Positions 19,495 to 30,047 of a stretch of 64,000 nucleotides of DNA are shown here, piece by piece. Position numbers and translations under genes: made by a program. Below the pieces are notes generated by a model, which searched no databases, was not told the DNA's origin, and saw nothing but the letters and a program-made list of their open reading frames with translations. How positions within the stretch are numbered: the stretch's first letter is position 1; each line of letters begins with the position of its first letter. This DNA is from Streptomyces diastatochromogenes (GTDB lineage: Bacteria; Actinomycetota; Actinomycetes; Streptomycetales; Streptomycetaceae): contig JAPTYK010000001.1 of NCBI GenBank assembly GCA_026913215.1, positions 2,666,001 to 2,730,000 of the forward strand. The letters run 5' to 3'.

Positions 19495-19527
19495 AGCCCC
19501 TCGGCCCATCGGAGCCGGGGGGCTTTT
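19495..19527 (+). terminator. rho-independent terminator after desF
   Basis: An 11-bp stem (AGCCCCTCGGC paired with GCCGGGGGGCT, one G-T wobble), 8-nt loop, then TTTT. It separates desF from the desABCD transcription unit. Confidence 0.8.
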
Positions 19528-19539
19528 CCGTGGTCAAAA

Positions 19540-19558
19540 TTAGGTTAGGCTAACCTTA
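19540..19558. promoter_or_regulatory. iron box upstream of desA
   Basis: TTAGGTTAGGCTAACCTTA, a near-consensus DmdR1 operator, ends 38 bp before the desA ATG. Known DmdR1 control of desferrioxamine genes in Streptomyces supports iron repression of the desABCD operon. Confidence 0.9.
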
Positions 19559-19596
19559 CTTAAACCGACCGAGTCCGCTCCCGGAAGGGCCCCCAC

Positions 19597-21042
19597 ATGC
19601 GCTCCCACCTGCTCAACGACACGACGGCGGACGTCTACCGACGCTCCGTCACCGAAGGAGTCGAGCGGGTGGCGGGCAAACTCGCCTCGACCCGGGGCCC
19701 CTTCACCGGCGTCACGCCCGCCGCACTGGCCCCCGTGATCGACGCCGTCGACCTCGACCGCCCGCTCGGCGACTCCTCCGCCGCCCTCGACGAGCTGGAG
19801 GACGTCTACCTCCGCGACGCCGTCTACTTCCACCACCCCCGCTACCTCGGGCACCTCAACTGCCCGGTGGTCATCCCCGCCGTCCTCGGCGAGGCCGTCC
19901 TCTCGGCGGTCAACTCCTCGCTCGACACCTGGGACCAGAGCGCCGGCGGCACCCTCATCGAGCGGAAACTGATCGACTGGACCGCCGGCCGGATCGGCCT
20001 CGGCCCGCTCGCCGACGGCGTGTTCACCAGCGGCGGCACGCAGTCCAACCTCCAGGCCCTGCTGCTCGCCCGCGAGGAGGCCGGCGCCACCGACCTGTCG
20101 AAGCTGCGGATCTTCTCCTCCGAGTGCAGCCACTTCAGCGTCCAGAAGTCCGCCCAGCTGCTCGGCCTCGGCCGCGACGCCGTCGTCGCCGTCCCCGTCG
20201 ACGCGGACAAGCGGATGCAGTCCGTCGTCCTCGCCGCCGAGCTGGAGGCCTGCCGCGCCGAGGGCCTGGTCCCGATGGCGATCGTCGCCACCGCCGGCAC
20301 CACCGACTTCGGCTCCATCGACCCGCTGCCCGAGATCGCCGCCCTCGCCGCCGAGTACGGCGCCTGGATGCACGTCGACGCGGCCTACGGCTGCGGACTG
20401 CTCGCCTCCCGCACCCGCCGCCACCTCCTGGACGGCATCGAGCGGGCCGACTCCGTCACCGTCGACTACCACAAGTCCTTCTTCCAGCCGGTGAGTTCCT
20501 CCGCCGTCCTGGTCCGCGACGGCGCCACCCTGCGCCACGCGACGTACCACGCGGACTACCTCAACCCGCTCCGGACCCTGGCCGAGCAGATCCCCAACCA
20601 GGTCGACAAGTCCCTCCAGACCACCCGCCGCTTCGACGCGCTCAAGCTCTGGATGACCCTGCGCGTGATGGGCGCCGACGGCATCGGGGAGCTCTTCGAC
20701 GAGGTCTGCGACCTGGCCGCCGAAGGCTTCGCGCTCCTCACCGCCGACCCGCGCTACGAGGTCGTCGTCGAGCCGCGGCTCTCCACCCTCGTCTACCGCT
20801 ACGTCCCGGAGGGCGCGGCCTCCCCCGAGGAGGTCGACCGGGCCAACCTCCACGCCCGCAAGGCCCTGTTCGCCTCCGGCGAGGCCGTCGTCGCCGGCAC
20901 CAAGGTCGACGGCCGCCAGTACCTCAAGTTCACCTTGCTCAACCCCGAGACCAGCGCGGCCGACATCGCCGCCGTCCTCGATCTGATCGCCGGCCACGCC
21001 GAGCAGTACCTGGGAGAGAACCTTGTCCACGCAGCCTCTTGA
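19597..21042 (+). CDS. desA: lysine decarboxylase (PLP), desferrioxamine biosynthesis
   Basis: 481 aa, intact. Group II PLP decarboxylase converting L-lysine to cadaverine, the first step of desferrioxamine assembly. Motifs are [51 protein letters not shown] (PLP-ring Asp) and [15 protein letters not shown] with the Schiff-base lysine. Start ATG follows a purine-rich CGGAAGGG. It overlaps desB by 20 nt. Confidence 0.97.
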   Translation: MRSHLLNDTTADVYRRSVTEGVERVAGKLASTRGPFTGVTPAALAPVIDAVDLDRPLGDSSAALDELEDVYLRDAVYFHHPRYLGHLNCPVVIPAVLGEAVLSAVNSSLDTWDQSAGGTLIERKLIDWTAGRIGLGPLADGVFTSGGTQSNLQALLLAREEAGATDLSKLRIFSSECSHFSVQKSAQLLGLGRDAVVAVPVDADKRMQSVVLAAELEACRAEGLVPMAIVATAGTTDFGSIDPLPEIAALAAEYGAWMHVDAAYGCGLLASRTRRHLLDGIERADSVTVDYHKSFFQPVSSSAVLVRDGATLRHATYHADYLNPLRTLAEQIPNQVDKSLQTTRRFDALKLWMTLRVMGADGIGELFDEVCDLAAEGFALLTADPRYEVVVEPRLSTLVYRYVPEGAASPEEVDRANLHARKALFASGEAVVAGTKVDGRQYLKFTLLNPETSAADIAAVLDLIAGHAEQYLGENLVHAAS

Positions 21043-22294
21043 TTTCATCGGCATCGGGCTCGGTCCGTTCAACCTCGGACTCGCCTGCCTGACCGAGCCG
21101 ATCGACGCGCTGAACGGCGTCTTCCTGGAGTCGAAGCCGGACTTCGAATGGCACTCGGGGATGTTCCTCGAAGGCGCCCACCTCCAGACCCCGTTCATGT
21201 CGGACCTGGTCACCCTCGCGGACCCGACCTCGCCGTACTCCTTCCTCAACTACCTGAAGGAGAAGGGCCGCCTCTACTCCTTCTACATCCGCGAGAACTT
21301 CTACCCGCTGCGGACCGAGTACAACGACTACTGCCGCTGGGCCGCCGGGAAGCTCACCTCGATCCGCTTCTCGACGACGGTCACGACGGTCGCGTACGAC
21401 GCGGCGGAAGAGCTCTACGTGGTCACCACCGAGGGCGGAGAAACGTTCCGCTCGCCCCGGCTCGTCCTCGGCACCGGCACCCCGCCCCACATCCCCGAGA
21501 CCTGCGAGGGCCTCGGCGGCGACCTGATCCACAACTCGCGCTACCTCCCGGGCAAGGAGGAGCTCCAGAAGAAGAAGTCGATCACCCTGGTCGGCAGCGG
21601 CCAGAGCGCGGCGGAGATCTACTACGACCTCCTGAGCGAGATCGACGTCCACGGCTACCGCCTGAACTGGGTCACCCGCTCCCCCCGCTTCTTCCCCCTC
21701 GAATACACCAAGCTCACGCTGGAGATGACCTCCCCGGAGTACGTGGACTACTTCCACGGCCTGCCCGAGGAGACCCGCTACCGCCTGGAGACGGCGCAGA
21801 AGGGCCTCTTCAAGGGCATCGACGGCGAGCTCATCGACGCGATCTTCGACCTGCTCTACCAGAAGAACCTGGCCGGCCCGGTCCCCACCCGCCTCCTCAC
21901 CAACTCCGCCCTGCGCTCGGCCGCGTACGACAGCGCGACGGGCACGTACACGCTGGGCTTCCGCCAGGAGGAGCAGGAGAAGGACTTCACCGTCGAGACC
22001 GAGGGCCTGATCCTCGCGACCGGCTACAAGTACGCCGTGCCCGCCTTCCTGGAGCCGATCCGCGACCGCCTCCGCTTCGACGGCCGGGGCCGCTTCGACG
22101 TGGCCCGCAACTACGCGGTCGACACCACGGGCCGCGGGGTCTTCCTCCAGAACGCCGGCGTGCACACGCACTCGATCACCTCGCCCGACCTGGGCATGGG
22201 CCCGTACCGGAACGCCTACATCATCGGGGAGATGCTGGGTTCCGAGTACTACCCGGTAGAGAAGACCATCGCGTTCCAGGAGTTCGCCGTATGA
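21023..22294 (+). CDS. desB: cadaverine N-monooxygenase
   Basis: 423 aa, intact. FAD/NADPH-dependent N-hydroxylating monooxygenase (IucD/PvdA family) that makes N-hydroxycadaverine. The FAD motif [14 protein letters not shown] is at the N-terminus, the NADPH motif [14 protein letters not shown] near residue 190, and [14 protein letters not shown] near 330. The start is a TTG at 21023 inside the end of desA, read as [18 protein letters not shown] lies upstream. The 20-nt overlap implies coupled translation. It ends with an ATGA overlap onto desC. Confidence 0.96.
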   Translation: MSTQPLDFIGIGLGPFNLGLACLTEPIDALNGVFLESKPDFEWHSGMFLEGAHLQTPFMSDLVTLADPTSPYSFLNYLKEKGRLYSFYIRENFYPLRTEYNDYCRWAAGKLTSIRFSTTVTTVAYDAAEELYVVTTEGGETFRSPRLVLGTGTPPHIPETCEGLGGDLIHNSRYLPGKEELQKKKSITLVGSGQSAAEIYYDLLSEIDVHGYRLNWVTRSPRFFPLEYTKLTLEMTSPEYVDYFHGLPEETRYRLETAQKGLFKGIDGELIDAIFDLLYQKNLAGPVPTRLLTNSALRSAAYDSATGTYTLGFRQEEQEKDFTVETEGLILATGYKYAVPAFLEPIRDRLRFDGRGRFDVARNYAVDTTGRGVFLQNAGVHTHSITSPDLGMGPYRNAYIIGEMLGSEYYPVEKTIAFQEFAV

Positions 22295-22830
22295 CCGCCC
22301 ACACCATCCGCATACGCCCGCTCGACCCCCTGGCGGACGCCGAGCTGATCCACCCCTGGGTCACCCACCCCAAGGCCGCCTTCTGGATGATGCAGGACGC
22401 GAAACTCCAGGACGTCGAGCGCGAGTACACGGCGATCACCGCGCACCCGCACCACGACGCCTTCATCGGTCTCGTCGACGGCGAACCGGCCTTCCTGATG
22501 GAGCGCTACGACCCCGCGCGGGTCGAGCTGGTCGGCCTGTACGAGCCGCTCCCCGGCGACGTGGGCATGCACTTCCTGGTCGCCCCGACCGACACCCCGG
22601 TCCACGGCTTCACGCGCACGGTCATCACCGCCGTGATGGCGGAGCTGTTCGCCGACCCGGCGACCGCCCGCGTGGTCGTCGAGCCGGACGTCCGCAACAA
22701 GGCCGTCCACGCGCTCAACGAGGCCGTCGGCTTCGTGCCCGACCGGGAGATCCGGAAGCCGGAGAAGAAGGCCCTCCTGAGCTTCTGCACCCGCGCCCAG
22801 TTCGAGACCGCCGTCGGAGCCTCCGCATGA
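22291..22830 (+). CDS. desC: N-hydroxycadaverine acyltransferase (GNAT)
   Basis: 179 aa. IucB/RhbD-type acetyltransferase domain that attaches succinyl or acetyl groups to N-hydroxycadaverine. Typical segments are [55 protein letters not shown] and [20 protein letters not shown], which includes the acyl-CoA-binding region. ATGA overlaps at both ends place it tightly in the operon. Frame intact. Confidence 0.95.
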   Translation: MTAHTIRIRPLDPLADAELIHPWVTHPKAAFWMMQDAKLQDVEREYTAITAHPHHDAFIGLVDGEPAFLMERYDPARVELVGLYEPLPGDVGMHFLVAPTDTPVHGFTRTVITAVMAELFADPATARVVVEPDVRNKAVHALNEAVGFVPDREIRKPEKKALLSFCTRAQFETAVGASA

Positions 22831-24593
22831 ATCCCGTCGCACACCTCACCCCCGAGCGCTGGGCCGCCGCCAACCGCGCCCTGATCCGCAAGGGCCTCGC
22901 CGAGTTCGCCCACGAGCGGCTGATCGACCCGCGGGAGCTGGGCGAGAGCCGCTACCAGGTCCTCAGTGACGACGGCACGACCGAGTACCGCTTCACGGCC
23001 GACCGCTTCGCCCTCGACCACTGGCAGGTCTACCGGACTCGATCAGCCGCCACCGGGGCGACGAACAACTCCCCTGGACGCGCTCCAGTTCATCACCGAA
23101 CTGCGGGGCTCCCTCGGCCTGGGCGACGAGGTCCTCCCCGTCTACCTGGAGGAGATCTCCTCCACCCTGGCCGGCACGGCGTACAAGGCGACCAAGCCGC
23201 CCGTGCCCTCCGCCGAGCTGGCCCGCGCCGGCTTCCAGGAGATCGAGACGGGGATGACCGAGGGCCACCCCTGCTTCGTCGCCAACAACGGCCGGCTGGG
23301 CTTCGGCGTGGACGAGTACCGCGCGTACGCCCCCGAGGCCGCGAGCGAGATCCACCTGATCTGGCTGGCCGCGCACCGCGACCGCGCCACGTTCACGGCG
23401 GGCGCGGACCTCGCGTACGAGACGTTCGTCCGCGCCGAGCTGGGCGACGCGACGGTGGACGGCTTCGCCGCGACCCTCGCCGCCCGGGGCCTGGACCCCT
23501 CCGACTACCTCCTCATACCGGCCCACCCCTGGCAGTGGTGGAACAAGCTGTCCGTCACCTTCGCCGCCGAGGTCGCGCAGCAGCGCCTGGTGTACCTGGG
23601 CGAGGGCGACGACGCCTACCTGGCGCAGCAGTCGATCCGTACGTTCTTCAACACGGCGGACCCGGCGAAGCACTACGTGAAAACGGCCCTGTCCGTCCTC
23701 AACATGGGCTTCATGCGCGGCCTGTCGGCGGCGTACATGGAGGCGACCCCGGCGATCAACGACTGGCTGCACGCCCTGATCGAGGCGGACCCGACGCTCC
23801 GGGAGGCCCGTTTCTCCATCATCCGCGAGCGGGCGGCGGTCGGCTACCGGCACCTGGAGTACGAGGCCGCCACCGACCGCTACTCCCCTACCGCAAGATG
23901 CTGGCCGCGCTCTGGCGCGAGTCCCCGGTGCCGACCCTCGCCGAGGGCGAGCGCCTGGCGACGATGGCGTCCCTGCTGCACGTGGACCACGCGGGCGCCT
24001 CGTTCACGGGCGCGCTGGTCAAGGAATCGGGCCTGGCGCCGGCCGTGTGGCTCCGCCGGTACCTGGACGCCTACCTCCTCCCGATCCTGCACTGCTTCTA
24101 CGCCTACGACCTGGTCTACATGCCGCACGGCGAGAACGTGATCCTCGTCCTCGACGAGCGGGGCGCGGTCGTCCGGGCGGTCTTCAAGGACATCGCGGAG
24201 GAGATCTGCGTGATGGACCCGGCGGCGGCCCTCCCGCCGGCGGTCCGGCGCATCCGCGCCGAGGTCCCCGAGGACATGAAGCTCCTGTCCGTCTTCACGG
24301 ACGTCTTCGACTGCTTCTTCCGCTTCCTGGGCGCGACCCTGGCGGCCGAGGGCGTCCTGGCGGAGGACGACTTCTGGCGCACGGTCGCGGAGTGCGTGAA
24401 GGACTACCAGACGTCCCATCCGGAACTCTCGGACCGCTTCGCCCAGTACGACATGTTCGCGGAGACCTTCGCCCTCTCCGCCCTCAACCGCCTCCAGCTC
24501 CGCAACAACAAGCAGATGGTCGACCTCGCGGACCCCTCGGCGGCCCTCCAGCTCGTCGGCGACCTCTCGAACCCGATCGCCCGCTTCGCCTGA
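22827..24593 (+). CDS. desD: desferrioxamine synthetase (NIS, IucA/IucC family), frameshifted
   Basis: ATP-dependent NRPS-independent siderophore synthetase that oligomerises and cyclises N-hydroxy-N-succinylcadaverine into desferrioxamine. The start frame gives [20 protein letters not shown]. Frame changes near 23035 (DSISRHRGDEQLP), 23075 (LDALQFITELRGSLGLGDEV) and 23885 (YRKMLAALWRESPVPTL) total three lost bases, so the span is still divisible by three. Conserved NIS motifs include HPGHPC-like EGHPCFVANNG, LIPAHPWQWWNKL and YMPHGENVILVLDERG. About 590 aa, as expected. Last gene of the des operon. Confidence 0.94.
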   Translation: MNPVAHLTPERWAAANRALIRKGLAEFAHERLIDPRELGESRYQVLSDDGTTEYRFTADRFALDHWQVYRTRSAATGATNNSPGRAPVHHRTAGLPRPGRRGPPRLPGGDLLHPGRHGVQGDQAARALRRAGPRRLPGDRDGDDRGPPLLRRQQRPAGLRRGRVPRVRPRGRERDPPDLAGRAPRPRHVHGGRGPRVRDVRPRRAGRRDGGRLRRDPRRPGPGPLRLPPHTGPPLAVVEQAVRHLRRRGRAAAPGVPGRGRRRLPGAAVDPYVLQHGGPGEALRENGPVRPQHGLHARPVGGVHGGDPGDQRLAARPDRGGPDAPGGPFLHHPRAGGGRLPAPGVRGRHRPLLPYRKMLAALWRESPVPTLAEGERLATMASLLHVDHAGASFTGALVKESGLAPAVWLRRYLDAYLLPILHCFYAYDLVYMPHGENVILVLDERGAVVRAVFKDIAEEICVMDPAAALPPAVRRIRAEVPEDMKLLSVFTDVFDCFFRFLGATLAAEGVLAEDDFWRTVAECVKDYQTSHPELSDRFAQYDMFAETFALSALNRLQLRNNKQMVDLADPSAALQLVGDLSNPIARFA

Positions 24594-24606
24594 CCTCCCC
24601 CCACGT

Positions 24607-24645
24607 GCGAGCCCCGCCGGAGTACGTTCCTCCGGCGGGGCTCGC
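24607..24645. terminator. 16-bp perfect hairpin after desD
   Basis: GCGAGCCCCGCCGGAG and its exact complement around a 7-nt loop. It lies between the convergent desD and hexosaminidase genes and so can serve both. Confidence 0.85.
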
Positions 24646-24666
24646 GTCTGTCCGGGGCGGCGCCGG

Positions 24667-26292
24667 TCACTCCGCCGGCCAGGGCACCTCCGGCGAGCGG
24701 TACCACGTGATGCCGAGGGCGTCGAAGCGCGGGGCCTGTTCGGCGAGGCGGACCTTGTAGGCGTCCCAGTCGTGGGTGGAGGCCGGGGACCAGCCGAGTT
24801 CGGCGATGCCGGGGAGGCGGGGGAAGGCCATGACGTCGAGGTCGCCGGTGGTGGCGAGGGTCTCGGTCCAGAGGGGGGACTCCACGCCGCGGATCGCGTC
24901 GGCGGGGGCGCCGGGGAGGTAGGTGGCGGGGTTCCAGTCGTAGGAGCGGCGGACCTCGACGTAGCCCGCCCAGGCGAGGCCGAGCCTGGTGTCCTTGGTG
25001 TACTTCATGTCGAGGTAGGTGCGGTCGGCCGGGGAGAGGATCAGGCCGGTGCCGTTGCGCGCGGCGGCGGCGACGCGTTCCTTCTCCTCGGCGGGGGTGC
25101 GGTCGAGGCCCCAGTACTGGACGAGGGCGCCCTTCGCGGGGGTGGCGCCGGTCAGCTGGTGCCAGCCGACGACGGTCTTGCCGTACTTGGCGACGATCGG
25201 CTGGACCTTGTTCATGAAGGTCACGTAGTCGTCGTGGCTGGTGGAGTGGGCCTCGTCGCCGCCGATGTGGAGGTAGCGGCCGGGGGTGAGGGCGGCGATC
25301 TCCCGGACGACGTCGTCGACGAAGTCGTACGTGGCGGGCTTGGGCACGCACAGGGAGCTGAAGCCGACCTTGGTGCCGGTGTAGAGGGGCGGGGCGACGC
25401 CGTCGCAGGTGAGCTCGGCGTAGGAGGCGAGCGCGGCGTTGGTGTGGCCGGGCATGTCGATCTCGGGGATGACCTCCTGGTAGCGGGAGGCGGCGTACTC
25501 GACGATCTCCCGGTACTGGGCCTTGGTGTAGAAGCCGCCGGGGCCGCCGCCGACCTCGGTGGAGCCGCCGTGGGTGGTGAGCAGGGGGCGGGAGTCGACG
25601 GCGATGCGCCAGCCCTGGTCGTCGGAGAGGTGCAGGTGGAGGGTGTTGACCTTGTAGAGGGCGAGCTGGTCGATGTACCGCTTCACCTCGTCGACGGTGA
25701 AGAAGTGGCGGGCGACGTCGAGCATCGCGCCCCGGTAGGCGTAGCGCGGGGTGTCGGTGACGGTGCCGCCGGCGATCTTCCAGGGGCCCTGCTGGACGCT
25801 CTTGCGTTCGATGGCGGACGGGAGCTGCTGGCGCACGGTCTGGACGCCGCGGAAGAGGCCGGCGGGTTCGCGGGCGGTGAGGGTGAGGCCCTCGGGTGCG
25901 GAGACGAGCCGGTAGCCCTCGTCGCCGAGGCCGGTCTCGTCGGGGGCGAGGCGGAGGTGGATGCCGCGGCCTGCGGCGCTGTCGTCGACGACGGGGAGCG
26001 GGAAGCCGGTGGCGGGGCCGAGGAGTCCGGCGAGGTAGCGGCCGATGGCCCGGGAGGCGCCGGAGGTCTCGTCGATGCCGATGCGGGTGGCGGCGGTGAG
26101 GGTGTAGGGCTCGCCTTCGGGGGTGACGGAGGCGGGCACGGGCACGATGCGGCCGAGCGGGCGCACCTCGGGTTCGGCGGCGGCCCCGGCGGGGGCCTTG
26201 GCGTCGGCGGCTGCCTCGCCGCAGCCGACTCCGGCGGTCGCGAACAGGAGCAGGGATCCGATCAGGCGCGGGATCGTCATGCGCTGTCTCAC
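24667..26292 (-). CDS. secreted beta-N-acetylhexosaminidase (GH20 lipoprotein)
   Basis: About 541 aa. The N-terminus (VRQRMTIPRLIGSLLLFATA) is a signal with lipobox AGVGC, so a lipid-anchored exoenzyme is likely. A GH20b-like small domain (residues about 50-170) precedes the GH20 barrel: YRGAMLDVARHFFTVDEVKR, LHLHLSDDQGWRIAVDSRP, IPEIDMPGHTNAA, and the catalytic Asp-Glu pair in YLHIGGDEAHSTSH. It removes terminal GlcNAc from chito-oligomers. The GTG start at 26292 has AAGGGGAG upstream. A DasR-like box lies about 100 bp before it. Frame intact. Confidence 0.93.
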   Translation of the reverse strand: MRQRMTIPRLIGSLLLFATAGVGCGEAAADAKAPAGAAAEPEVRPLGRIVPVPASVTPEGEPYTLTAATRIGIDETSGASRAIGRYLAGLLGPATGFPLPVVDDSAAGRGIHLRLAPDETGLGDEGYRLVSAPEGLTLTAREPAGLFRGVQTVRQQLPSAIERKSVQQGPWKIAGGTVTDTPRYAYRGAMLDVARHFFTVDEVKRYIDQLALYKVNTLHLHLSDDQGWRIAVDSRPLLTTHGGSTEVGGGPGGFYTKAQYREIVEYAASRYQEVIPEIDMPGHTNAALASYAELTCDGVAPPLYTGTKVGFSSLCVPKPATYDFVDDVVREIAALTPGRYLHIGGDEAHSTSHDDYVTFMNKVQPIVAKYGKTVVGWHQLTGATPAKGALVQYWGLDRTPAEEKERVAAAARNGTGLILSPADRTYLDMKYTKDTRLGLAWAGYVEVRRSYDWNPATYLPGAPADAIRGVESPLWTETLATTGDLDVMAFPRLPGIAELGWSPASTHDWDAYKVRLAEQAPRFDALGITWYRSPEVPWPAE

Positions 26293-26394
26293 AGGCGGGC
26301 TCCCCTTCGGGTGATCGACTTCGGTGATCGACACGTTCCGTCGTTCTGTATATCCCCTTGGTGGTCATGCGTACCGCGCGCTGTTCCCGGGCGC

Positions 26395-26408
26395 AAGGTC
26401 TGGACCAA
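26395..26408. promoter_or_regulatory. DasR-responsive element (dre)-like site
   Basis: AAGGTCTGGACCAA contains the palindrome GGTCTGGACC, close to dre consensus ACTGGTCTAGACCAGT. It sits upstream of the leftward hexosaminidase gene, whose homologues are known DasR targets. GlcN-6-P release of DasR would induce it. Confidence 0.6.
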
Positions 26409-26499
26409 GAGACCGAAAGAGCGAGTGGATCATGCCTCCCCTGCCCGATTTCGGGCAGGATTCTTGCGAAGGGGCCGGGTCGCCCCTCAGTATTCACGG

Positions 26500-26775
26500 G
26501 TGCTCGAACGCCGCCCGTCGCACGACGACCTCATCGACCACCTGGTCCGCAGCACCGCGCTCCAGCGCGGTGAGGCCGCCCGGGTGGTGCTCGACGTGCT
26601 GGCGTACTTCGACGAGACGACCGAGGAGTTCGTCCGCCGCCGCCACCGCGAGCTGCAGTCCGGCGGCGCGGTGAACGCCGAGATCTTCGAGCGGATCGCG
26701 GCGGAGCTGCCGCACCGCGCGGTGGCGCCACCGGAGCTCTCGCTCCGGCAGCTGCGCCGGATCGTCTACGGCTGA
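26500..26775 (+). CDS. conserved small hypothetical protein
   Basis: 91 aa read from GTG 26500 (VLERRPSHDDLIDHLVRSTA). Mostly helical, with TTEEFVRRRHRELQSGG and a C-terminal SLRQLRRIVYG. The function is not recognised. It lies 37 bp upstream of glmS and could be cotranscribed. The start is uncertain because no convincing Shine-Dalgarno is at optimal distance. Confidence 0.6.
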   Translation: MLERRPSHDDLIDHLVRSTALQRGEAARVVLDVLAYFDETTEEFVRRRHRELQSGGAVNAEIFERIAAELPHRAVAPPELSLRQLRRIVYG

Positions 26776-26812
26776 GCAGCACCTGTCATCAACCTGGAGG
26801 GGTTTCACCTTT

Positions 26813-28629
26813 ATGTGCGGAATTGTCGGTTACATCGGTAAGCGCGACGTGGCCCCGCTGCTCCTGGAGGGCCTGGCCCGCCTGGAGTACCGCGGCTACG
26901 ACTCGGCCGGCATGGTCGTCACCAGCCCGAAGGCCACCGGCCTGAAGGTCGTGAAGGCCAAGGGCCGGGTCCGCGACCTGGAGGCCAAGGTCCCCAAGCG
27001 CTTCACCGGCACCACCGGCATCGCCCACACCCGCTGGGCCACGCACGGCGCGCCGAGCGACATCAACTCGCACCCGCACCTGGACCCCGAGAACAAGGTC
27101 GCGGTCGTCCACAACGGCATCGTGGACAACGCCCAGGAGCTCCGCGCCAAGCTGGAGTCCGAGGGCGTCGTCTTCGCCTCCGAGACGGACACCGAGGTCA
27201 TCACCCACCTCATCGCGCGCTCCGAGGCCGAGACCCTGGAGGAGAAGGTCCGCGACGCGCTCAAGCACATCGAGGGCACCTACGGCATCGCCGTGATGCA
27301 CGCCGACTTCAACGACCGCATCGTGGTGGCCCGCAACGGCTCCCCGGTCATCCTCGGCATCGGCGAGAAGGAGATGCTCGTCGCCTCCGACGTCGCCGCC
27401 CTGATCGCCCACACCCGCCAGGTCGTCACCCTCGACGACGGCGAGATGGCCACCCTCAAGGCCGACGACTTCCGCACCTACACGACCTCGGGCGCCTCCA
27501 CCACGGCCACCCCGAGACCGTCGAGTGGGAGGCCGCCTCCTACGACATGGGCGGCCACGACACCTTCATGCACAAGGAGATCTCCGAGCAGCCCGACGCG
27601 GTCGACCGCGTGCTGCGCGGCCGGATCGACGACCGCTTCTCCACCGTGCACCTGGGCGGCCTGAACCTCGACCCGCGCGAGGCCCGCACCATCCGCCGCA
27701 TCAAGATCCTCGGCTGCGGCACCTCGTACCACGCCGGCCTCATCGGCGCCGGGCTCATCGAGTCCATGGCCCGCATCCCCGCCGACGCCGAGCCGGCCTC
27801 GGAGTTCCGCTACCGCAACCCGGTCGTGGACCCCGACACCCTCTACATCGCCGTCTCCCAGTCCGGTGAGACCTACGACGTGCTCGCCGCCGTCCAGGAG
27901 CTCAAGCGCAAGGGCGCCCGCGTCCTCGGCGTCGTCAACGTCGTGGGCTCCGCCATCGCCCGCGAGGCCGACGGCGGCGTGTACGTCCACGCCGGCCCCG
28001 AGGTCTGCGTCGTGTCCACCAAGTGCTTCACCAACACGGTCACCGCCTTCGCGCTGCTCGCCCTGCACCTGGGCCGCATCCGCGACCTGTCCGTCACCGA
28101 CGGCAAGCGGATCATCGAGGGCCTGCGCAAGCTGCCCGCGCAGATCGAGGAGATCCTCAAGACCGAGGACCAGATCAAGGAGATCGCCGCGGAGTACGCC
28201 GGCGCCCAGTCGATGATGTTCATCGGCCGTGTGCGCGGCTACCCCGTCGCCCTGGAGGCCTCCCTCAAGCTGAAGGAGATCTCCTACATCCACGCCGAGG
28301 CGTACCCGGCCTCCGAGCTGAAGCACGGCCCGCTCGCCCTCATCGAGCCGGCCCTGCCGACCGTCGCGATCGTCCCCGACGACGACCTGCTGGAGAAGAA
28401 CCGCGCCGCCCTGGAGGAGATCAAGGCCCGCAGCGGCCGCATCCTCGCCGTCGCGCACCAGCCGCAGCCGAAGGCCGACCACACCATCGTCGTCCCGAAG
28501 AACGAGGACGAGCTGGACCCGATCCTCATGGGCATCCCGCTCCAGCTCCTCGCCTACCACACGGCGCTCGCCATGGGCCGTGACATCGACAAGCCGCGCA
28601 ACCTGGCGAAGTCCGTCACCGTCGAGTAG
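26813..28629 (+). CDS. glmS: glutamine-fructose-6-phosphate aminotransferase, frameshifted
   Basis: Makes glucosamine-6-phosphate from fructose-6-P and glutamine for cell-wall synthesis. The N-terminal nucleophile Cys is in MCGIVGYIGKRDVAPLLLEG. The glutaminase domain continues to about residue 225. One base is missing near 27505; the sequence then reads ETVEWEAASYDMGGHDTFMH and both SIS domains: CGTSYHAGLIGAGLIE, AVSQSGETYDVLAAVQELK, ASLKLKEISYIHAEAYPASE, ending PRNLAKSVTVE. About 605 aa, normal. In streptomycetes this copy lies beside the des/hex region. The frameshift in a near-essential gene argues for a sequencing error. Confidence 0.94.
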
Positions 28630-28734
28630 GCCCATCCGGCCCCCTCAGCCGTCGCGGCCGAGGCGGGGCCGCCGGGCCTGTCCCCCGGCGCCCCGCCCCT
28701 CCGGGCCTGTCCCCGGAGCCTCGGCCGGACACGG

Positions 28735-28777
28735 CAGCGGTCCCCGTGCACACACCTCCCGTGCACGGGGACCGCTG
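28735..28777. terminator. 17-bp perfect hairpin between convergent genes
   Basis: CAGCGGTCCCCGTGCAC and its exact complement around a 9-nt loop. Bidirectional terminator for glmS (rightward) and the SatP-like gene (leftward). Confidence 0.85.
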
Positions 28778-28791
28778 TGCTTCCGTGGTGA

Positions 28792-29353
28792 TCAGCCCGC
28801 GGCCGGAGCGCTGCCGCCCGCGCGGCGCAGGGCCGTCGGCCAGCCGGCGACCGCGGCCGTGGCGCCGTACCAGGCGACCAGACCGCGGCGGCGGCCACCC
28901 AGCCGCCGCCTTCCCGAGGCCGCCGTTGTCGGCGAGGGCGCCGATGCCGCCCAGCAGCAGCGCGACGAACAGCAGCCCGTACACGCCCTGTCCGAAGAGC
29001 CCGCTGCCCGCGGACGCCAGGGTCAGCGTGAGCGCGAGGAGCGCCCACAGGAGCAGGAAGAGCCCCATGGCGTCGGCCGAGGCGTGCCCGCCGGCGCCGC
29101 TGCCCCAGGTGAACCAGAAGGCGCCGAGCGCCGCGTACGCCGTGCCCTCGCCCTTGTCGCCCGCGCGCAGGGCGAGCAGTCCGACGAGGAAGAGGGTCAC
29201 TCCGCCGACCCAGGTGGCGAGGCCCGCGGCATCCGCTGCCGCGACGTTGTCGATGACACCGGTTCCGCCCAGGCCGAAGGCCAGCAGGGTCAGTCCGAGT
29301 GCCAGGTTGCCGAGCGTGGAGGTGGTGTTTCCCGCGGCGACTTCGTTGTTCAC
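28792..29353 (-). CDS. SatP/GPR1-FUN34-YaaH family transporter, frameshifted
   Basis: Six-helix acetate/succinate permease family, about 187 aa. It starts at GTG (VNNEVAAGNTTSTLGNLALG) with GGGAG upstream. Helices include LALGLTLLAFGLGGTGVI, GLFLLLWALLALTLTLASAG and GVYGLLFVALLLGGIGALAD. The signature near the N-terminus resembles NPAPLGL-type loops only loosely. The frame breaks near 28895; the remainder encodes the last helix, ending PTALRR...G with TGA at 28792. Likely uptake of short organic acids. Confidence 0.75.
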
Positions 29354-29525
29354 GGCGGGCTCCCTTCAGGTGTGCAGTTGTCCTGCGTGAGCTGCTGTGT
29401 TCCGGTGACCTTTATGTACCCTTCACAAGCGCACAATTCACCTGAGGAAGGCTGAATTTATGGCCGGATAACGGCAGTTGAGGGAGCGAACCGACGGAGC
29501 GTCGGGGCCTCTGGGGCGCCCGGGG

Positions 29526-30047
29526 CTACGGGATGACGATGACGGGCCGCTGCGCGCGGCGCGCGAGACGGCCGGCGACCGAGCCGAAGATCCGGCCGAC
29601 GATCCCGTGCGTGGAGCCGACCACGATCGCGTCGGCCGAGTACTCCCGGCCGACCTCCTCCAGCTCGTGGCAGATGTCCCCGCCGCGCTCGACCAGGATC
29701 CACGGCACCTCGGAGAGGTGGTCGGCGCAGGCCAGCTCCAGACCGAGGACCTCGGTGCGGTGGTCGGGCACGTCGACGAAGACCGGCGGCTCGCAGCCGG
29801 CCCACACCGTGGTGGGCAGCCGGTTGGCCACGTGCACGATGATCAGGCCCGATCCGGAGCGGCGGGCCATGCCGATGGCGTACGCGAGGGCGCGCTCGCT
29901 GGACGTGGAACCGTCGAAGCCGACGACCACCCCGTGCCGGAAGGCCGGGTCGCAGGCATGACGTGGCTGTTCTACCGCGAGGGGGTCGACCGTGGAGTCG
30001 GCGACGCGCTTGCGGTCCGCGGGTTCGGGGAATTCGTGACCGGCCAT
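29526..30047 (-). CDS. universal stress protein (UspA family)
   Basis: 173 aa, intact. One Usp domain: GVVVGFDGSTSSERALAYAI, LIIVHVANRLPTTV, a central ELEEVGREYSADAIVVGSTH, and the ATP-binding GxxG-x9-GS motif in GIVGRIFGSVAGRLARRAQ, so it is probably an ATP-binding type. The N-terminal 38 residues are a low-complexity extension. Role in stress signalling is inferred from the family. Confidence 0.9.
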   Translation of the reverse strand: MAGHEFPEPADRKRVADSTVDPLAVEQPRHACDPAFRHGVVVGFDGSTSSERALAYAIGMARRSGSGLIIVHVANRLPTTVWAGCEPPVFVDVPDHRTEVLGLELACADHLSEVPWILVERGGDICHELEEVGREYSADAIVVGSTHGIVGRIFGSVAGRLARRAQRPVIVIP

